Positions 44,149 to 54,736 of a stretch of 64,000 bases of DNA are shown piece by piece. The notes beneath the pieces are model-generated. The model saw only the letters and a list, made by a program, of their open reading frames with translations. It searched no databases and was not told where the DNA came from. Source of the stretch: Rebecca billardiae RCC1528. Its lineage: Eukaryota; Haptophyta. The stretch's first letter is position 1; every line of letters begins with the position of its first letter. The translations under genes and the position numbers were made by a program. The stretch spans positions 4,154,001 through 4,218,000 of the forward strand of contig OZ251223.1 in the NCBI GenBank assembly GCA_965240325.2, read 5' to 3'.

Positions 44149-45276
44149 AAGGGGAGTCAGGGTACAGCACGTCCAGTTGGGCTGCAGCTGGAGCTTGGGT
44201 ACAAAAGCTTCCCGCGGCGCAGCGGCACTCGCCGCCGCCGCCGCCGTGGAGGGGCGGTTGTGGCGCGCACGGCGTGAGCCGCTGCGGGCGCTGAGGTGCG
44301 CGCGACGGCGGCGCGCCCGGCGGCGCTGCTGTAGGAGGCCACTGCCCTCCTCTCTGCCCCGCGCGCTTCGCTCGTCGTCGCCGTCGCCGCGCCTGCGACC
44401 AGCGCGCACGCGAGCGCCGCACCGCCCGGAAGCCGGGGCAATCTCAGCCGTGACTGCGCATGTGCGTCGCGACCTGGTCGGCCCAGCGCGCGAGGCGCGT
44501 GCGGGCGAGGCAGGGCCAGTGTGGCCGCGCGCCATGCCGCCTCAAGTAAGCCCATCTGAGCGTACAACAGGGAACTGAGCACGTGTGTCTGGTTGGCCGC
44601 TTGGACTCGGTGTCGAGTCTTCAAGCAATGCACGGGCCATCGTCGAGGCGATCTCGAGGCACTCAGTCAAAACGTCAGTTCAGCGCGCAGACGACCTGGG
44701 CGAGAGTCACTGACGATACATGACTCGCATGATCACAAAAGGCTCTGCAACTATCGCGTCTGTACGCCTACTGTCTCGATCGTGCACACTGACGTCTGCG
44801 CTTGGGTGCCGCATTGTTTGTCAACGTTGTCGACGGAGGTGCAAGGCCCGCGACATGCCCACTGGCGCAAGGTCGAGGCGGCATGGCGCGCGGCCACACT
44901 GGCCCTGCCTCGCCCGCACGTGCCTCGCGCGCTGGGCCGACCAGGTCGCGACGCACATGCGCAGTCACGGCTGAGATTGCCCCGGCTTCCGGGCGGTGCG
45001 GCGCTCGCGTGCGCGCTAGTCGCAGGCGCGGCGACGGCGACGACGAGCGAAGCGCGCGGGGCAGAGAGGAGGGCAGTGGCCTCCTACAGCAGCGCCGCCG
45101 GGCGCGCCGCCGTCGCGCGCACCTCAGCGCCCGCAGCGGCTCACGCCGTGCGCGCCACAACCGCCCCTCCACGGCGGCGGCGGCGGCGAGTGCCGCTGCG
45201 CCGCGGGAAGCTTTTGTACCCAAGCTCCAGCTGCAGCCCAACTTCAAACTGGACGTGCTGTACCCTGACTCCCCTT
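44149..45276. mobile_element. Foldback (Mutator-like) element C with 9-bp target duplication
   Basis: Left arm 44149-44543 and right arm 44875-45276 are near-perfect inverted copies (the right has an 8-bp insertion near 45244), with a 331-bp loop. The ends are AAGGGGAGTC and GACTCCCCTT. GCGTGTACC directly precedes the left end (44140-44148) and directly follows the right end (45277-45285): a 9-bp target duplication, the Mutator hallmark. Frames across the arms are by-products of the inverted repeat, and no transposase is seen. Confidence 0.85.
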
Positions 45277-46363
45277 GCGTGTACCAAGCCCCCCGCATCG
45301 CTCCCAAGGCCGCATGCGGGCGTGACAGCCGTGCGCGGGCGCTTTGTCGGGGCAAGAAGACCCGTAGGCAGCAATCTGAAATCGCGCCGCCTCGTCGACG
45401 CCCTCGCCGCCCTCTCCGCGCGCAGAGACCTGCCGAATGCCCGAATGGCAAGCGCAGTTCTGGAGAAGGCCTGTCCGACAAGCGGTGCCGATGGGCACTC
45501 GTGCGCCCCTGGGGCATTCAAAGCCAAAGGTCGGCTTTTTCGCTTCTGCGAGATGGGTATGGGTGCCATGGGTGTACTCAACATCACTGCTGATTTCGCC
45601 GGCTGCCATGCCGACATCGATCAGACCGCACACACGCGCGCGACAGCTGGCAGGCAGCACTTCCGGTTCAGAAGTGGTAGTGGTGTCTGGTGACGCGCGT
45701 GACCACAACGGTAGGCCGTCGACGAGGAGACCGCAGTGCGAGCAAAAGTAGGGCGCGCGCAAGACATGCATCTCAGTCGTGAGGCGTGCATGAGCCGCGA
45801 GCACGGGCACCTAGGCGGCTGTCCGGAGGTGCCGCCCGCGCGTACGCGCAAACTACTAGTCTACTGACCGTGCTGTATTCAAAAAGCTCTGCCGGATGAC
45901 ACAGGGGGGGCATGATCCCTGTGTCACCGTTGAGCCAGGCGCTTTGGGGGGCTTGGTTCACAAGCCTCCGGGACCATCCGCCGCATCCGCCCGCCCCCTT
46001 CCCTCCCCCTCCCCCTCCGTTCCCCGCCGCGCGCGTCGCCGGCGCCGCCCGGCGCGGACTGACACCGCCACAGGGCGCCACTAGTGCGACCCTGTGACGG
46101 TAGTTACCGTACAGTGACTAGCGTTATACTACCAAGCTGTCTAGGTATAGTACGTCGAACCGAATATCGCGACATGTAGTATGTACATCATCCCGAGAAC
46201 TTGCGAGCGGAGAACTGCGTGCGCGGTTTTTAACGACGCGATGCGCATGAATATAACGGTTTTTCGTCTGCGCGGAAACCGCGCAATCCGCATACTCACG
46301 GCATAGGCCCTATACTCATATCTTGAAAGCTCACGGACTACTGGCTTTCTCAGTTTCTGTCTG

Positions 46364-46432
46364 CTCTCTCTCTCACTCTCTCTCTCTCTCTCTCTAGTCT
46401 CTCTCTCCGTCTCTCTCTCTCACTCCAGTCTC
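46364..46432. repeat. TC-rich microsatellite
   Basis: Imperfect CT/TC dinucleotide tract with short interruptions. Confidence 0.85.
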
Positions 46433-47914
46433 TCTGGCTCCAGCCACCGTCAGGGACGTCCACTGACCCTATGGGGGGGGTGCATTTAGACGAACCCCTG
46501 GGAGCCAGGGAGCGATGAGGGTACCAATCGAAAGATCTCCGGGGCGGCGGACGAAGCCGCAGGTTCAAAACCGAAGCCGCAGACGATTTCGTATGTTTCT
46601 TTGTCCTTGAACGCGTCGTCACAGTCGAACACGGAGGACTCCATCGTGCTGAACTTTTTTTTGGGCTCCCGGACCGGTCTCTCGCACGATGGAGCTCCGC
46701 CGAGCGGGCGAGGAGACGAGACGCCTTGGAGGCCTTGATCCGGGCGCATCCCCTGGTTGGCCGCGGCACCCTGTCGCGCTCGCGCCCCGGGTGCACCTTC
46801 GTGCACTGAGAGTCACCGATGGGCGAGAAGCTGCTCGTCGACTCGAGCAAGCTGCGCGCTATCCGCGTCGAGCTGCTCGCGCCGGCGGCCACACCTCGCG
46901 GCGGTGCGGGCGTGCGCATGAGCTTGTCGGCTTCTAGCTGCTCGCGCCCCGGGCCGCGCCGTCAGCTCGTGGTGCCACGGGTATGCGCGCGAGCTCGTGC
47001 TTGGCTGCAGCTCCTCAGAGGACTGCCACAGCTGGCTGGCTCAGAGCTTGTTCGCGAGTGCTGAGGTGCGGCGTGGCCTGCGCGGTGCGCCGCAGCGGTC
47101 AATGCGTTGCTCGATCCTGCACTGCGCTACGTCTTGACTCGCGAGGGAGGCGCCGATATCGGGGCTGTGTGTAATGCGTCATGGCCGCCCGGCGCAGAGC
47201 CGACGCCGCACGACGCAGCCCTCAGCCAACACCAGCGAACACGGTCTGCTATGCGAATTCTGGCGAGTTGGGGCCTTATTGAGGCGTATTTGGTCCTTCG
47301 ATCGGCTGGGGGGAGCCCCCCCCAGACCCCCCCCAGAGAGTCTGAATGCACCCCTGCTGGACGTCCCGGACAGTGACCGGAGCCCTCTCTCGATCTCGTC
47401 TAGCTCTATATATACGACTACGACAGCATCAAGTGATGAACGCGCGTATACTTTATACTTACGTCGGATCAGTGACCCGCGGACTACGTCTACCGCGCTG
47501 CCGGCAGGTGGGCCCCGTGGCCGTGCCGCGGCGCCGACCGCCGGCACCGGGCCGCAATGCGGCCCCGCCGGCGCGGGCCGGACGAAGCCATCCTGAGTAC
47601 TGGGTGGCGCGGCGGCGCGGGGTACGATCCGATGATCCGGATTCTGGCACCGTGTCCGAGCACGGCGTCCGAGTCCAAAACCCAGTCGGACTACGATTCA
47701 CCACTGCCACGGCCACGCGTGGACGGGTCGGCGCGGTCGCGCGGTGGCGCCGCCGCCATCGCACTTGCGGGCATCGCAGATCGCGGGCCCCGATGCCCAG
47801 CTGCAATGACGCCGCGCTTCCAATCGGCGCTCGATGCACGCCCGCCCGGCGATCACGTCCGCGCCTGCGCTGTGCTCATCGGCGCGCGTCGGCAGCACCC
47901 GCCTGGCGTCGGGC

Positions 47915-49884
47915 TCAGAGCCTGCTGATCTCGGCCGCGTCTGGCACGCGCGGCAGCACGACGACGATGCCGGTCAGGTTGTCCGCGGTCGAGCCGAAGA
48001 CCTCCTCGCCCTTGGCGCGCGACTCCTCGAAGAAGGCGTGCGCCCGCTCCGCGTCGGTGCTGCCCGAGCGCGCGTCCACGAGCGCCTCCATCGCCGCGTC
48101 GAACGTCCAGTGGTCCCACACGCCGTCCGAGGCGAGGAGCAGCACGCAGCCCGCGTCGCCGGGCGCGTGCGCCGAGGGCGGCTGCTCTGCGGCGAGCTGC
48201 AGCACCCTCACCTCCGGCACGCAGCGCACGCCGTACTCCTGGTGGTAGAAGTCGCCCAGCGTGCGCGTGACCGCGAGGGACATCTGCGAGAACGTGTCGC
48301 TCTGCGTGTGCGCGCGCCATGCGGCGCGCGCGTACGGGTGCGGGTGCGCGCGTGAGCCGCTCGCGCGCGCGCGCGTGCGCACGGGCAGGGCGGGCGGCCA
48401 CCCCGGCGTGTGCGGCGTGTGCGGCGTGGGCGCGCACCTCGGGCGTGAGGAGGAAGGCGGCGCGGTCCCCCCGCTCCGTCTTGAAGCCCATCCCGTACGA
48501 GTCCACCTCCCGCACCGAGTCCTCGTCCAGCAAAGGCAGGCCGTCCTGCGCGCAGCAGGAATCATCAGCGGGGAAATGGGGCGGCGCGCGCGCGCGGTCG
48601 GGCTCGCGCGCTGGCCGGTGCCCGCGCCGCTCCGCGCGCGCGGCGGTGCGCCCCGCTGCCCCGCACCTTGCCCCTCTGGCCGTGCCTCCACACGTGCAGG
48701 TGCCCCTTCTCGTACATCTCGGGGTACTCATACACGCACAGCAGCCCGCTGCCCTCGAGGGGCGCCCACTCCGCGCCGTTGAGCGCCGAGTGCTCGGGCA
48801 CGAGCTCGCGCGCGGAGACGCGGCCGTGCGCGGCGCTGGCGAGCACGGCGCACGAGTCGCCCACCATGGCGAACAGCAGCGTGCGCCCGTCGAGCAGCAC
48901 CGCGAGCGTGGCGGTGCTGCCGCCGTCCACGATGTCGTACCCGAGCGGGCAGTACTCGTCCGCATCCATGCGCACGACGAGGTGGCCCTCGTCCGAGACG
49001 AACACGCCGGGCTGCGCCTCGATCACGCGGCGCACCGCGTCGTTCGCCTCGGCAAACAGCCTGTCGAACGCGCGCTGCGGCGCCGCCCGCAGCTGCGACA
49101 CAAAGTCCGGCTGCTGCAGGTTTGCACGCATCGAGTCGCGCGCCGCCTCGGCCGCCAGCCGGCCGTTGTCGTGGCCGTGGCCGTCGAACACCGCCCACGC
49201 GTAGCACCCGCCGCCGAGCTCGAGCGAGAAGAACGTGTCCTGGTTCTCCTTCTCGCCCTTGCCGTCGCCGCCGCGGTGCGTGTACTCGAAGAAGACGGGC
49301 GGCGGCACGGCGGGCGGCGGCACGGCGGGCGGCGGCGCGCCGCGCGCAGGCGGCGCGCGCGCGGGCTCCTCCTCCGGCTCGAACTCGTCGTCGGAGTACG
49401 AGGAGGAGGCGGGCTCCTGCGGCCGGCTCGGCACGGCGGGCGGCGCGCTCGCCGCCGCGCCCGCGCCGTCCGGCGCCCACTGCAGCTGCAGCTCGATGCG
49501 CCCCTGGATCAGCTCGTGCCACTGCGCGCGCGCGCCCGAGCCGCGCAGCTGCGCGACGGGCAGCATGATCTTGCCGAAGTACTCCTCCTCGCGCTCGGAC
49601 GCGGCGACGCCCGCCTCCGCCGCGGGCGACGCGTTCCACACGTCGATCACCGCGTGCGCCTCGGCGCTCGTGTCGTCGAGCTCAAACGTGCGCTCCCACA
49701 GCGGCGTCAGGCTCTTCGGCGCGATCTGCGAGCGGCGCCGGCGCAGCCGCGTGGGCTCGAGGACCCAGAGCGCGCAGTACGTCGAGGGCACGCCCTGCAC
49801 GTACTCGGCGTCGAACTCGGCGCGCTTGAACGTCACCGTCAGCGTGCCGCGCGGAGGCGCGTCCTCGGGGAGGAGCGCCACCAT
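47915..49884 (-). CDS. C2-domain PP2C-type protein phosphatase
   Basis: Three exons on the minus strand, 49884-48667, 48545-48438 and 48301-47915, give 570 residues (introns 121 and 136 nt). Residues ~12-150 form a C2-like beta-sandwich (GTLTVTFKRAEFDAEYVQG, TPLWERTFELDD, VIDVWNAS, YFGKIMLPVAQL, WHELIQG). A Pro/Glu-rich linker follows. From ~205 comes a full PP2C domain: ENQDTFFS, VFDGHGHDNG, DGGSTATLAVLL, VGDSCAVL, VTRTLGDFYHQEYG, LLASDGVWDHW and TADNLTGIVVV. All metal-binding Asp positions are kept, so it should be an active Mn/Mg Ser/Thr phosphatase. The C2 domain would direct it to membranes or partners. A second acceptor 18 nt downstream (exon 3 from 48283) also keeps frame. It is divergent from the CRT-like gene, with 131 bp between starts. 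Confidence 0.9.
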
Positions 49885-50015
49885 CGTCCCGAACCGTTCG
49901 ATGCAGCACCGTTCGAGCCGTGCTGGGCTGCTTGCTCATCAGTCCGGCCAAAAAAGAGTCCGGCTTTGGGCAGACCGGCTCACCGGCACAGGATCAAATT
50001 CGGACGAGGGCCGGC

Positions 50016-51688
50016 ATGGAGGAGCCACTGCTCTCGCGCACGCCGCCGGCGGCGCGCGCGCAGCGGCAGGCCGTGGCGTGGCTTCAGACGGCGCTGGCCG
50101 TCGGCGTGGTCTTCTCGCACATCGGCGTCGGCGTCTTCGAGCGCGTGAGCTTCAGGCTGATGGCCGTCTCCATGTCCCCGTACTACGTGGTGCTGCACGA
50201 GGGCCTCGCGGCGTCGCACCTGCTGCTGTTCGCGCCGGTCGCGTGCGTGCAGGCGCAGTGCGACCGCTCGTCCGCCGCGCTGCGGCGATGTCCGAAGCAC
50301 GCGCTGCTCACGATGGCCCTCCTCGACACGCTGCACAGCCTCCTCTCGCTCTACGCCGGCGGGCGCGTGCTCGGCGCCGCGCAGGCGGTGCTCGTGCAGG
50401 CAATGATCCCGGCGACGATGGCGCACGCCGCGCTCGCGCTGCACACGCGGTTCGAGATGCTGCAGGTGGCGGGCGCGGCGGTGGTGCTTCTCGCCGTCGT
50501 GGGCGTCTGCGCCTCGCCCGGCGCGACCACCGACGCGTCGCTCGCGCTCGTCGCCGACGGCGGCGCCCTTGGCGCGGGCGGGCGCGTGCTCGACCTCGCG
50601 CTCTTTGCGGCCGCGGCCGTGCCTGCGGCCGCGTCGGCGGTGTACAAGCGGCGGCGGCTGATGCTGCAGGTGATCGACACGACGTACCTCAACGCGTGGC
50701 TCGCCTTCTTCCAGTGCGCCTGCGGCCTCGTCATCGGCCCGCTCCTCTTCGCCGCCGACCGGCAGCGCCCCGCGTGCGTGCGCGTCGCCTCGACCGCCGT
50801 GCCCTACCCGGAGGACGCGCTGCAGGAGCTGCCGCCCCTCGGCCAGAGCGTGCTGCTGCGCAACGTGGACGAGGGGCTGCGCTGCGTCTTCGACGCGCAG
50901 GTGCGCGCGCCGCGCGCGCCGCGCGCGCGCGCCCCACGCCCGCCTCACGCCCGCCTCGCGCCGCGCCGCGCGCCCGGCCCCGGCGCGCCTTGCTGCGCCG
51001 CCCACCCACCCAGGACTACGAAGGCGCGGCGTGCCCGCACGCCTTCTTGCGCGGCGGGCTGTGGCTGCTGGCGTCCTCGCTGCTCGCGGCGTCGAGCTTG
51101 GGGATGATGCGGCTGCACTCGGTGCCCGCGCTGTACGCGGTCGAATCCCTCGTGCCCGCCGCCGCCGCGCTCGCCCTCGCCTCGCCCGCGCTGATGGGCT
51201 GGCTGCGCGCCGCCGCGGAGCCGCTGAGCGGGCGCAGTGCGCTGCTCGTGTGCGTGGCGACGGCCGGGCTGTGGCTGCACCACGCGGCGTTCGTGCAAGG
51301 CGCGCTCGCGCGGCTGAGCGCGCCCTCGCCCAGCGCCACGCTCACGGGCGACGAGTCCACGTCCGGCCGGCCGTGCTCCGCCTCCTCCTCCGCCGTCGCC
51401 TCGCCCGACGCAGCCGCGGGCGCGGGCGCGGACGGCGCGGAGGGCGCGGAGGGCGCGGCCGGGGGCGCGCCCTCAAGCGCGGGAGGCAGCGCGCACGGCG
51501 CGCCGGGCTCGAGCGCGCCGATCGCCGCGCCGGGCAGCGAGCGGCGCGGCGCCGGCGCCTCTCCGCCGGACGCGTCGCCGCACTCCTCGACCGCGTCCGC
51601 CGCAGGCCGAAGCCCCGCGGCGTACTCGGCCTCGCCGCCCGCGCGTGGCGGCGCGCGCGGCGACCTGCCGATGCGCTCGTCGCTCTGA
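50016..51688 (+). CDS. CRT-like drug/metabolite transporter
   Basis: Two exons, 50016-50900 and 51014-51688 (113-nt intron, GTGCGC...CCCAG), encode 519 residues. About ten hydrophobic helices arranged in DMT order: AVGVVFSHIGVGVFERVS, VLHEGLAASHLLLFAPVACV, AVLVQAMIPATMAHAALAL, AGAAVVLLAVVGVCAS, DLALFAAAAVPAAASAVY and others. AVYKRRRLMLQVIDTTYLNA with the following WLAFFQ is the helix-edge signature of the chloroquine-resistance-transporter-like family, known as vacuolar or plastid carriers of small peptides, thiols and amino acids. The short N-terminal leader (MEEPLLSR) lacks a signal peptide and has a vacuolar dileucine-like sequence. The tail (from ~410) is Ser/Gly/Ala-rich and disordered. 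Substrate unknown. Confidence 0.82.
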
Positions 51689-52184
51689 GGGGCGGCGGCG
51701 CTGTGACTGTGGCGGCTGGCGGCCGGAGGCCCGGGGGGCGCCTTCGAGCGGCGTGGCGGAGGCGCCGCGCGCCAGATCACGGATGGCCTTGCGGCCCGGA
51801 CCGACGGTCGCACGTGCGTGAAAGTCGGCTCTAGTGCTCAGATGGACTGGCAAATGTTGTCCGCACGACGGTCATCAAGCATCCAGTCCCAGAATCGCCA
51901 CTTCGCGAATAACGCGTCGTCTTTTCGTCGCCTCCGCTTCGTCGAGCTCCATCACGAACGGCGTTCCGGGGACAACGTGCCCGGACTGGCCAACGGCGTG
52001 ATTTGTGCGCCGCAGCGCTTCCCCTCGCGAGCGCGCTGCGAGTCGCAGCGCGCGCACGGTTGGCGACCCGCGACCGAGCCTCGAGCCGGTGAGTCGGTGG
52101 CCAACGAGCTCACCCGGGCGCTCGCGCGCGCACGCGGCGAGCTAACGGACGAAGCGCGCACGGGGGCGAGCCTCTCGGCGCACG
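51689..52184. other. Intergenic gap
   Basis: ~500 bp between the CRT-like stop and the next start, both plus strand. Positions 51830-51960 are less GC-rich and are probably promoter. No gene seen. Confidence 0.4.
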
Positions 52185-54705
52185 ATGGAGGAGCTGATCC
52201 ACGTCCTCCTCAAGACCGAGGAGCTGCTGCCCTGGGAGGCGATGCGCGGCAGCTGGCTGAGCGCGCAGCCGAGCTGGTTCAACGACGTCTGCAACCTCGC
52301 GGACGCGCCGAGCGCGCGCGTGCTCGCGCGGAGGCTGGGCGGCGCGCTCGCGAAGGAGCACGCGCGCGCGTGGCGCATGTGCGACGACGCGCTCCTCGCC
52401 GCGCCGCCCCGCCCCGCCGAGCTCCTCGCCGCGCTGCTCCCGCTGCACGCGTACGCCTGGCGACTCGAGCACGGCAGCGCGCGCCCGCCCACGCACCCGC
52501 TCGACGACCCGCTGGGGCAGGCGTACACGGAGGCGCGCGCGCGGCGCGCGAGCATGCACGCGGCCAAGGCCGGCTCGCCGCGCGGCGCGGCGCTCAAGCG
52601 CGCGCGCGACGACTCGCCCGTGCCGGCCCAGCGCGGCACGGGCCGCATGCGCGACAACCGCCGGCGCGCACGGCGCGCCGAGCCCGCCGACGCGACGGCC
52701 GAGATCGAGGGCGAGGGCGCGGCGGCGAAGCGCCGGGCCGTCGACGCCGACGATCCGATAGACACCGATGGCACGCCCTCGCCCGTCACGCCGCTCGCGC
52801 GCGCTGTCGCGACCGCGCCGCGCCGCGCCGCCCCCCGCTCGCGCAGCGCCGGCTCGGCGGGCCCGCCCGAGCGCGCGTCGGAGCGCGCGTCGGAGGAGGA
52901 GGGGGAGGCGCTCGGGTGCGGGGAGCGAGCCGCCGCGCGTGGCGCGCGCACGCGCGCGCCGCCGCCCGCCGTGCCGCCTGCCGCCGGCGCGGCGCGCGCT
53001 CGGCGCACGCCGCCGCCCTCCCCCGCGCGCGGCGCCCGACGCGCAACGTCCAATGCCCCGCCGCCGGCCTCGCCGTGCTCCTCCGAGGAGACGGCGCCCA
53101 TGCCCGCGGAGGGCGAGGAGGACGAGGCCGTGGCGCCGGGCGCTGCGCTCGCCATGCCGCGCGCGGCGCGGGGGCCCGCCGCCGCTCCCGCCGACGGTGC
53201 GCGCGCCGCGGACGCTCCCGGCCCAACTGCGGACAGCTCGTCGCCGCCGGCCTCGGGGCCGAGCTCGCCGCTGGGCGCGCCGCGGCTGTGGCTGGACGAG
53301 CCCTCGCCGATGGCGCTCGCGCCCACGCCGCCGACCGCGCCGCACCGCACGCCCAGCCCCGAGCGGCACGCCGCCTCCCCGCGCGCGGGCGGCGCGCTCT
53401 CGTGTGCCCCCGCGCCGCCGCCGGTGCCGGGCGGCGCGGCCGGGCGCACGGCGCGCGCTCTCTGGGTGGGCGCCGAGCGCGTGGCGCTGCTGCAGGCGGT
53501 GCGCGTGGACGAGATCGAGCCGACGCTCGCGCCGCTCGTGGACGCCGGCACGCAGACCGCCGGCCGTCACGCCCAGCGCGCGGCCGCGCCCTCGGCCGCG
53601 CAGCCGCACAGCGGCGCGCGCTGCGCTCTGCACGAGTGCGCGGAGGCGGAGGGGCGGGGCGCGGGGGACGGCTGCGCTCTGCCGATGGACCTCGGCGATG
53701 GCGCCGAGAGCGAGGAGGAGGAGGAGGAGCTGGCGGCGGGCGTCGTGCACGCGCACGCCGGCGGTGCGGGCTGCGCGCAGCCACCCGATCCCGACCCGGC
53801 CGCCGCCGAGCCCCCAGCACAGAGCGCGAGCGCGCACTCGCCAGTCGAGCGCGCGCCCGCCGCACCGCATGCCGCCGCACCGCATGCCGACGGCGCGGCG
53901 CCCGCCGACGATGCCGCCGCGCCGGGTGCCGCCGCCGCCGCGGCGTGGTCGGACGACGAGCCCATCGCCTTGCTCGATGCGCTGCACGCCGACGAGCTCG
54001 AGCCCACGTTCGTGCCGCTCCTGGACGCGGGCACGCAGACACAGGCGCAGCCGCAGCCACAGCCAGAGACACGGGCGGAGGCCCAGCCGCAGCCGCAGCC
54101 GCAGCTGCAGCCGCAGCCGCAGCCGCAGCCGCAGCCGCAGCCGCAGCCGCAGCCGCAGCCGCAGACCGCCGAGCAGACCGCCGAGCAGTGCGCCCAGCAG
54201 GGCGCCGAGCAGGGCGCCGAGCAGGGCGCGCGCTGGGCGACCGCGGTGGCCGCGGCCGCGGCGGCCGCGGTGGCAGCGGCTGCGGGCGCGATGGAAGCAG
54301 GCGGCGCGGGCGGCGGAGGCGAGGCGGGGCGGCAGCAGCACGCGGAGGAGGCGGAGGAGGCCGAGGCCGCGTGCGCTGTGCGCACCGGTGCCGAGGGTGT
54401 CGGCTGCGCGCAGCCACCAGCGGCCGCCCCTGCCGCCGCCGCCGAGCCCTCCGGGGTGGGCGTGGCCGCGCCCGCTGACGACGAGCCCACCGCTGCCGCC
54501 GCGCCGGTGGTGCCCACCGTCGGTGCGCCCGACGCCGCCATCGAACCGGCCGCCGCCGACGGCTTCGTCGCCCCTGCCGCGCCCGCCGCCGCCGCTGAGC
54601 TCGCGGTTCCCGGCGCACGCGAGGCACCCGCCGCCGCGCCCTCCGCCGCCGCCGCCGAGCCCGCCGCCGTCGCCGAGCCCGCTGCCGCCGAGCCCGCCGC
54701 CGCCG

Positions 54706-54736
<31 letters not shown>

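Noticed and set aside
44593-45693. 366-residue frame across foldback element C
   Set aside because: It runs through the inverted arm and has mirrored similarity to the opposite arm on the other strand. No domain.
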